Shown here in pieces: positions 56,869 to 64,000 of a stretch of 64,000 nucleotides of DNA. Each line of letters opens with the position of its first letter. The first letter of the stretch is position 1. The notes under the pieces were generated by a model, which was not told the DNA's origin, made no database searches, and was given only the letters and a program-made list of their open reading frames with translations. A program made the position numbers and the translations under genes. The stretch covers positions 353,692,526 to 353,756,525 of the forward strand of contig CM022299.1 in NCBI GenBank assembly GCA_011799875.1, in the 5' to 3' direction. This DNA comes from Thinopyrum elongatum (Eukaryota; Streptophyta; Magnoliopsida; Poales; Poaceae).

Positions 56869-57929
56869 GGGGGCCGGTTTAGCAGCTGCTTTCTTTAAGA
56901 CTTGTTAAAACAATTATTCTTTTGGGCACCAAACGCCTTGTAATAGGCTAGCTTAAACTCTTGTTCTGCTATGCCATCATGCATATTTACTTTGCATGAC
57001 ACTGCTAATCCACCATGTTAAGATATGCCACTTATGCTTATAATATTAACAATGTGGAATCTGCTCCTGCATGCAACGGATTAAAAGTGTCCTGGCGGTT
57101 TACCACTGGACGGGTCATAATGCCTAATATAAAACCATGGAAACTAACATAGCTTATACCCAAGGCTGGACTTTCAGAATAACCAAATTTGAAATATATC
57201 ATACCTGTGATATTTGATCACACTGTTGGTTTACCAAACCGGTGTAGTAAGGGGGAGAACCCAAACTTTGAGCACCGATAATTATCATAGATTGTTTGGC
57301 TTATGAACAAAACCAGGCCGGGTTAATAAACACCGGATATTATCTTATCTCATACTGGCGACTTATAGTCAAAAGTCAGGCCGGGTTAATAAACACCGGA
57401 TGAATTATGATCATAAATCATTATAAGACTCATCAAATAAACTTCAAAAACTATGGAATAAAACCAACGAAAAAATGAGGCTTTTCATGGGCTGCCAGGC
57501 CGAAAATCGAGTGCTTTCACGGGCCGCACAGCCACTGAGTTAAACCTATATACAAACCTTATAAGATGGACCTCACATAACCAATCATCATTTTAACTTT
57601 GACAAGTTCAGGGTCTGTATAAGATTGACTTGTCAAACATTCGGTGGGTCATTCCAGGAATACCTGGGCGGAGTGGCTTACTTAAAAAGGCAGGATAACC
57701 CGGGGTTTTAGGTGAATACACCTGGCTTCCAAGCCTGGCTTTTAAGCCTATTACAAGGGTTATACAAACTCTTTGTTCTTTAGAATCAAGGAGCCCCCAA
57801 GTAATATTTTTGAGCTGTGCTCAAGGGGCACCTATGTTTGAGCTGTGATTTTGCAACAGACTCTCTTTGGTACCTTTAACCTGGGTAGCAAGCCCCCAAG
57901 TTTTTTTTTCAGTTGGCTTATAAGCCGGT
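56869..57929. other. non-coding stretch between converging genes of element I
   Basis: It holds CCGGTTTA-rich and GCCCCCAAGT-containing sequence but no open gene and no regular array of the kind seen in A. Confidence 0.55.
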
Positions 57930-58922
57930 TCAAAGGGTAATCATAACTTCGCTCATAAGCCAGAAGCCCCCAAGTAACCAAAAACTCATTAAGAAAAGAC
58001 GACAGAGGCCCTGCTTTAGCAGGGGTGCCGGTTTAATATATACATTGTCAACCCGGTCCGCCACTGGCGGGTTACTGGTTCCTGCTCCTGGCATGTTAAA
58101 GAGGTTCCTCGCCTTGTAAACCGGTGGCAGGCGAGATTGATGCCTCCTCCTCATGACTTCGTTTGAAGCGTTCTGATCTAGCATGAGCCGGTAAGACTCC
58201 AACTGAATCCGCTGCGTCTGAGCATCCAACGTAACCCGCTCCGCAGCCATCCTGGCATCTTCAGCTACCAGGTCTTCCTTAGCTTGAGCTATCTGATCTC
58301 GCAATTTCACAACTTCCGCGTTATGCTGATCTTGATTATCTGGGTTAACCTCCGTCGTCAGCAGTATTGCCAAGGCGTCTAGTAAACCGGACAAGACTTG
58401 AGCCGGCGGCCGCGCAGGGCCTCCTGCCCCGGCTGCCGTCGCTGCTGACCCGGAAATCAATGCCGCTGCAGTTGAAGAGTGCTGCACAGGCTGCGTACCG
58501 GCCATGAAGATTGCAACCCGGTTCGGCGGCTCGTAGGGGTCCGGAATACTATCGCCATCGGAACAGCCCCCAAGCCGACCGTCTTGCAGTTGGTACAATG
58601 ACTCGGTTTCACCGGTGGATGACTCGCCATCAGAATAGACAACTATCTCACCATCAGATACTGATTTATCCTCAGATCCCACACCATTGATGAATCCCAC
58701 GAAGGCACGACTCATGGCGGGCTGAACTCGGGCGGGTTTTGCACGCTGAGCCATCTCGATGATGTCGGTGCAGGTGTCCGGCTCAGGGCCCGGTTCGCCG
58801 ATCTTGCCAATGAAGACGTGAATTCCACCGAAGGGGACCCGGTACCCGTACTCAATTGAGCCGGCCTCGGGGCCCCAGCCTTCATCGTCGATGTAGATCT
58901 TGCCGCGACGACTCTTAGTCAT
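57930..58922 (-). pseudogene. gag N-terminal gene of element I
   Basis: The frame is open from 59027, through the PBS, but the ATG at 58922 (MTKSRRGKIYIDDEGWGPEA) is the sensible start. About 330 residues follow: an ordered N-terminus with YRVPFGGIHVFIGKIG, acidic Ser/Gly/Asp-rich sequence, and a helical stretch near the end (VVKLRDQIAQAKEDLVAED). It matches the position and style of the gag N-terminus in A, but there is no capsid domain. I infer a truncated gag. Confidence 0.65.
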
Positions 58923-58991
58923 CCGGCCCACAGCGTATCCCTTGATCCCTTCGAAGTTACCCTTCAAGAACTCAAAACCACCGTGCGCTGG

Positions 58992-59010
58992 CCCCACGGT
59001 GGGCGCCAAC
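58992..59010 (-). other. primer-binding site region of element I
   Basis: The minus strand reads GTTGGCGCCCACCGTGGGG next to the 5' LTR. Confidence 0.7.
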
Positions 59011-59550
59011 TGACGTGGAATAGTCACGGCAGATGTCCTAGTGTGAGGACTTAGTCATGGAGCCATCGCAATGAGGTTAGTTTAAAGGGGTTAATCAGGA
59101 CAAAGGACACAGGGAGTTTATACTGGTTCGGCCCCTTGCGGTGAAGGTGAAGGCCTAATCCAGTTTAAGGTGGTATTGCTAGGGTTCCGATGACCAGGGA
59201 GCGAATACGCTTAACCTGACTCTCGATCTGTTATCCCTTGTCCCTAAACCATCGCCGGGTCGTCCCTTTATATACACAGGTTGACGCCCGGCGGTTCACA
59301 GAATCCCGGCCGGCTCATAAACGTGTCCGGCTCGGTATCCACTCTTTCCTATCTTACAATACAAGTCATATACTTATGGCGGTTTACATCTATGGGCCCT
59401 AACTCGCCTTTGGGCTTTGGGCCTTCTTATTAAGTCTCCTTCATAAGTCGCCATCTTCTATGTCTTCATGGGCTTCAATACAGGTAAATCACTATGAGCA
59501 TAACCCGGCCCCTCCTGGGCGGTTTATACTCAATAGTTATATCCCCAACA
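59011..59550 (-). repeat. 5' LTR of element I
   Basis: 540 bp. The plus strand starts TGACGTGG (one base off the other copy) and ends CCCAACA. A TATA box lies near 59266-59275. Confidence 0.93.
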
Positions 59551-59555
59551 GGATG
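59551..59555. repeat. target-site duplication of element I, right copy (GGATG)
   Basis: Exact repeat of 51762-51766. Confidence 0.93.
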
Positions 59556-59898
59556 GAAAAAGGGGCCATCCCATCAGCACCGCTTAAGCTCGCCTCCACT
59601 AGCGCCTTGCCATGCATCCAGAGATGGGACCATAATGCCAGGCTGGTCGCTGCGCTGGAGCGGTGGCACAGTGGCGGAACCTTGTTGGGTGCAACTCTTG
59701 TTGGGCTCCGCAGGTACCCCGGCAAGATCTTGCCGGGAGCCGAGCCCCTGGTCTCTAGTTCTCCTTATCTTGAATGTCTCTTTGATAACCTTGGATTGAT
59801 CTTCAGCTGTTCCCCCGACAAGGCTTGCCGCAGGTATGGCTACAACTGCCCGTGCACAAGTATGGGGTACTAAAGGCCCAATATTTAGTACACCGATA
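59556..59898 (-). repeat. 3' LTR of H, right part
   Basis: It ends ACACCGATA on the plus strand (minus strand TATCGGTG), with a G-rich tract following at 59899-59915. Confidence 0.72.
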
Positions 59899-60134
59899 GG
59901 AGTCCCCGGGCCTAGGCCACACACGAGTGCGAGGCATTGTTGGGCTAGGCCCAAACAGTGCACGGGCATGCGTGGCAGGGGTTAACTGCTTGTAATTATT
60001 CCGCTTACTGCGCCCCCCCACTACACGCGTTGAATGCGCGATGTGGGAAGCGTGCGCTGAACGGCCACGGCCGCAGTGCGCTCGTATAGGCGTATTCACA
60101 TTGGGCAGTAAAAGAGGCAGCCTCGCTCCTTCCC

Positions 60135-60144
60135 CATAAAAAGG
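60135..60144 (+). promoter_or_regulatory. TATA-like box of the antisense gene in H
   Basis: CATAAAAAGG lies about 150-160 bp upstream of the ATG at 60297. No other feature is seen in 59916-60134. Confidence 0.5.
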
Positions 60145-60296
60145 AATCTGCAAAGGCGCTGCCCATTTACCCCTTCTTCTTTCCAATCTGGAATCCACCA
60201 TTACCTTCTCTCTCCCGAGCCCAGAGCAGAACTTCTCCTCATCCGCTCACCGTCTCCGCACCCGCTCTATCCTCGGCTTCCGCCTTCGCAACCACC

Positions 60297-63200
60297 ATGC
60301 CACCCAAGGCTAGCAAGAGCAAGGGCAAGGGCAAGGAGATGAAAGCTGATGTCCCGGAGAGCGAGCTGGCGAAGATGCGGAAGAAGTATGTCGTCTTCAC
60401 TCCGACGCTCGACGCGACAGCCTTGAAGAACCGGTACCAGTGCATGTGGGCGAGGGAGACGAAGGCTCACCCCGCGACTCGCGTGGCCCCAGGTTCTTCT
60501 TCCAAAGGCAGGCCAGATAGATATCCCTTCTTCGCTGCTTATTTTTATTGTGGGCACTGTCCTCCATTCTCCGATTTCCTTATTGACATCATGTACACAT
60601 ACGGCTTCCATCTCCTGGATTTCACGCCGAATGCCGTAACATGCATGTCTATCTTTGCTCATCTTTGCGAAAACTTTGCCGGAGTAGTTCCCAACACTGC
60701 CCTCTTCCGCCATTACTTTATTCCTCGCCTCCAAAAAGGGGAAGCCCTTTCCGGTTCTATCGCCTGGATCCCAAGGGCATGGAACAAGGAGATATATCCA
60801 GATGGGGTTTACCGCGAGAAGTGGGAAGAATGGTGGTCCGAGTGGTGCTTGATTAAGGAAGCAGATCCCCATCCATTCTGTCCGCCCTGACGGCAGAAGG
60901 TGGTCCGTGGCGAGGACTGGAGTGATCTCGATGCTCAAGATGACAAGCTCACGATCGCCACCACCAGGATCCTCCGTTTGAAAGCTGCCGGGCTCACAAT
61001 AAAGATGATTGGCTCTGACTTCCTTTGCCGCCACATCGCCCCTCTGCAGAATAAGGGGAGACCGGCTTGGGAGTTCCGGAACGCGGCATACATCATGAGG
61101 CTGCACCCCGGACTGAACAATAACTTGACAATTATGTAGCTTGGCGCTCTCCGCCACAGGCTATTTCAGCGCGAGGACAAGCATAAGTTGCCGGCAAGAA
61201 TTATCCCTTTGTGCAACAACTCCGCCCTGGGGTCAATCATCGCCGCAATGCCAATGTTCAACGCCCATGGCCTTGACGCGACTTGCGTCGAGCCATCTGC
61301 GGAGCAGGCACAAAAGTTCTTCGACGACTTGTCGGAGAGGGCCATCCGGGAAGAAACAAACCTCGTCCGTGCCACCACTGATGAAGAAGTGGCGTATATT
61401 GCCACTAGGGTGGAAGAGGCGAATCTTGCCACGGAGGCCGGCAGCGTCGGCTTCACGGAATGGGAAACTAGCGACGCAGAAGTCATATTGGAGGAGAATC
61501 CTGCCGGGGAGGATAAGGCTGCCGGGGAACAGAGCGGCGCAGTTGCCGAGAGCTCATCTGACGAGGACGCAGCCGAAGAACAGCCACAGGAGGAGCCCCC
61601 AGCTCCAAAGAAGGCAAAGCGTGTCCTTCGGAAAGCCGCCTCTAGCGTCCCAGCAAACCAAACTTCTTCGAGCAGCGAGGCTCCTGGCAAGAAGGCGGCT
61701 GGAAAGGCTGCATCGCGGCAAGGAGTTCGACAGCAACCCGTGTGGTGCACGAGACACACAGCTGCGGCAACCACTGGGGTGGCAGGGGCGTCTCACACAA
61801 CAGCACCGGAGGCTGAGGCGGCAGAGTCACGCCAACTTCCTGCACCTGCTGCAGCCAAGCGACCCAGGACCCCTCCTCCGCCTCCCCATACGGACACCGC
61901 AATGGAGGTCGATTTCGACATCTCCGGTTTCAGCCCGAAACGAGGAGAGGAAGAGTAAGTATCCTGTCACAGTCTTTATCTCCCAAATTCTGAATTCGAT
62001 TGATCTTATTGCCTTGCTTTGTCTTGTCTCTGAAGTGAGGCAGAAACTTTGGCGGAAAGGATGGCGAAGAGGGCGAAGACCTCCACGGGCAACGAGCCCC
62101 TGACAAGCTCTGCAAGCGTGCTAGAAACTATCATCATCAGCCCGGAGCTTAGCCCTCGACGCAGCCCCCAGCGTGAGTTCACTACTCGTTTTCCGCTGGC
62201 GGGTGCAGAGGTTTCTACCTTTGCCGCTTATATCTTTGGGCTTGCACGAGAAGAACAGCAACAGGGAGAGTCATTGGAGGATGCCCATGTCGTGCCGCCT
62301 CCGTCAACCATGCCGCCCGCAAGCGCATCTCCGGCAAGAGCTCCTACCGACGAGCCTACCTTGGAAGAGGAGGAGCCGGCAAACATGGGCACCGACAACC
62401 TTTTCTCGGCAACCAATGTTGCCAGGAGGGGTGAAGCTACCCCTCAACAGCTCGACGCAGGTGACTGCTTGCCTCAGAGCACTTGTTATTCTTTCCTTTA
62501 TCTTTCTGAACTTCAATCTTGATTTGATTTTGCTTCCCTCCTTCGTCCTTCAGAATTCCCTGTGATGGAACACATGGAGGTCGACGTTGTCATTGAGGAG
62601 ACCGCTAGAGACGCTGTCACCGAAGCTGACAAGATCGCTGCTAGCGAGGCCGCCAAAGACGCCACTGTCGAGGTCAGCGAAGCTGCTGCCGAGGAAGCCG
62701 CCAAGGAACTTGCCGAGAGGGCCGGCGAGGAGACTGATGACCATACTGACGGCATTCCTGCCGCAGGAGCGCCAGGCGCTACACCAGCCACAGAGCCCCC
62801 AGCCACTGGTGAGACGATTGTCGAGGATCAACCATCGACATCTGAGGCTCCCTCATTGAGCAAACATCTCAAGGTTGGCGACAACCTATTCGTCACCTTG
62901 CCGGGGATGGCAAGTATTGGAGCACCGACCGAAGGGGAAACTTTTGATGAAGAAATCATCACTGCTGCCGGGCTCGAGATCGTCGATGAACCAAGTGTCG
63001 GCAGCGGCAAATCTGAAGAAGATCAGCTTCTCCAGGCCATGGGCGATAATTTCCGCAAGCTCCAAGCGCTCCACCGTGCCCGAAAGGAGAAGGGAGACTC
63101 CAGAGCTGCAGTTGTTGAAGCAGCCGAGGCGGATTTCCAGAAGCGCATTGAGCAAATGCAGATCTGGTACGCCGAGGCCCTTCAGGAGTTGACTGCCAGC

Positions 63201-64000
63201 CGGGAACAAGTGAGCCAAAGCTGGACGGAGCTCCTCCTGAGGCAATCTGACATAGAGAGGGCGCAAGAGGAAGCTGCACAAAGGGTTGCCGCTGAGGATG
63301 CTCTCTTGACGCAGCGCCGCATTGGACTTGAAGCTCATGAAGAAGATCTTGCCACGCGTGAGCAGGCACTTGCCGCCAAACTCTGCGGCAAGGATGAAGA
63401 AATTGAAAAGCTTGTCGCACAGCGGACCCAGGAGCTAGAGCAAAAGCACAAGGAGGCGCTCAAAGCCTCAACTGTAGATCACGCCAACAAGCTCAAAGAA
63501 GCCATCGATGCCGCCGAGGTCGCAGAGGCTGCCAAGAATGAGCTGAGCAACAAAGTGAAGGAGCTGGAGGCGGATCTTGAGGAACACAGCAAGAAACTCT
63601 CGACGCTCAAAGGTGACAGGGAGAAAACTCTCCACAGCCTGGCGGAGATGCAAATTGCTATATCTAACAAGACCAAGCAGCTCTCTTCAGCAAACGATGC
63701 CATTGCTGATCTGAGGCTGAAGCTGACCACGCTAGAAAAGTCTCTTGAGGACGGCAGGGCCCGCGAGAAGGCCCTGAGTAAAGATCTCCAAGATGAGAGG
63801 AACTTGCTTAAAAGCGCTGCCACCGCCCAAATTGACTATGAGAAGGGTGTGAAAATCTGGACTGATCGCCTTGTCGACACCGCGGAGAAGCTCACAGCAC
63901 AACTATCAACCATGGGCCGGGATGGCCTGTAAAACTTCAGGTATTTCTCTAAAGAAAGGATATCCCCGAGCGCCAGGCTGACCATGTTCTTCGAAAGCAT
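60297..64000 (+). pseudogene. antisense accessory gene of H: gypsy-type transposon domain and very long coiled coil, partial
   Basis: The start is the ATG at 60297 in a good context (CACCATGC). The exon model is 60297-61954, 62036-62460 and 62554 to the window end; GT/AG ends agree and phases match. A basic start (MPPKASKSKGKGKEMK) is followed by the shared domain (YPFFAAYFYCGHCPPFSDF, HLCENFAGVVPNTALFRHYF). Acidic and Pro/Ala-rich linkers (LEEEEPANMG) come next. A coiled coil of about 330 residues follows (62990-63900, KEKGDSRAAVVEAAEADFQ onward). In-frame stops lie at 60888 (TGA), 61137 (TAG) and 63930 (TAA). Coding phase continues past the last one (NFRYFSKERISPSARLTMFF), so the gene goes on beyond the window. 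Function is unknown. Confidence 0.75.

Larger units (their letters stand above)
51767..59550 (-). mobile_element. element I: non-autonomous Tat-type element carrying only partial gag and the antisense gene
   Basis: 7784 bp, LTRs of 540 bp each, GGATG duplication, minus orientation. The PBS region next to the right LTR reads GTTGGCGCCCACCGTGGGGC, almost as in A. The minus strand carries only a gag N-terminal gene (57930-58922); no capsid, protease, reverse transcriptase, RNase H or integrase is found. The plus strand carries the accessory gene (53316-56865). LTRs differ by about 13 substitutions by hand count (2.4%), so it moved recently with enzymes from another element. Confidence 0.92.
51318..64000 (-). 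mobile_element. element H: Tat-type, partial, minus orientation
   Basis: H is bounded by a 3' LTR split by I (51318-51766 and 59556-59898, 792 bp). Then come a polypurine tract and a plus-strand accessory gene that runs to the window end. The terminal TATCGGTG (minus strand) and the tract before it closely match B. I infer that gag-pol lies on the minus strand beyond 64000. Confidence 0.75.

Noticed and set aside
58923..59027. upstream start of the gag frame of I
   Set aside because: It would begin inside the LTR and read through the PBS.
1..64000. ordinary host genes, tRNA or rRNA genes
   Set aside because: Every stretch with coding likeness belongs to a transposable element; the PBS matches to tRNA ends are only short primer sites.

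Overview
The window is a block of nested transposable elements from a large grass genome. A Triticeae species (wheat, barley, Aegilops) is the most likely source. Grounds: everything I can assign is retrotransposon or DNA transposon; several insertions have exact 5-bp target duplications; long-LTR Ty3/gypsy elements dominate; there is a CACTA element with the CACTGGTACAACAAG end; polyproteins are of Tat, Athila-like and Tekay-like type. I see no ordinary host gene, tRNA, rRNA or CRISPR array. Element letters A to I are mine; family names are from memory and unverified.

Layout, left nest (1-28696). A minus-strand Athila-like element C (1-1389 and 24856-27493, with its LTR at 25917-27493) was entered by plus-strand Tat-type element B (1390-24850, duplication CAAAT). 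The 5' LTR of B was then entered by minus-strand Tat-type element A (1420-14177, duplication TGTTG). C itself appears to sit inside an LTR of its own family, D (27494-28696). D lies in a CACTA transposon whose remains are at 28697-28922 and 41799-43176.

Middle. The CACTA was split by E (28923-41793, duplication ACTAA), a chromodomain-bearing Tekay-like element with 3.7-4.1 kb LTRs. The right CACTA end lies in the LTR of another Athila-like element, F (43177-51317, plus strand).

Right nest. F holds a 3.4 kb solo LTR G (46706-50145, duplication TGGAG) and minus-strand element H (51318 to beyond the window). The 3' LTR of H was entered by non-autonomous element I (51767-59550, duplication GGATG).

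The most interesting content is a set of extra genes on the strand opposite gag-pol, between pol and the 3' LTR. A, H and I each carry a multi-exon gene for one architecture: a domain resembling the 'putative gypsy-type transposon' family, then an acidic low-complexity stretch, a long coiled coil and, visible in A and I, a helical C-terminal region. Element I kept this gene although it lost pol. Element B instead carries an antisense gene with an RG-rich N-terminus and a B3-like DNA-binding domain. Each has a TATA-like box of its own; in I a 5'-UTR intron is also predicted. All four copies here are broken by in-frame stops, so the window shows relics of the system rather than a working copy.

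Most breaks in A, E, H and I are stops at positions where Trp, Arg or Gln codons are expected, as C-to-T decay of methylated DNA would give. Hand-counted LTR divergence (about 2.5% for A, 2.4% for I, 5-6% for B) agrees with the nesting order.
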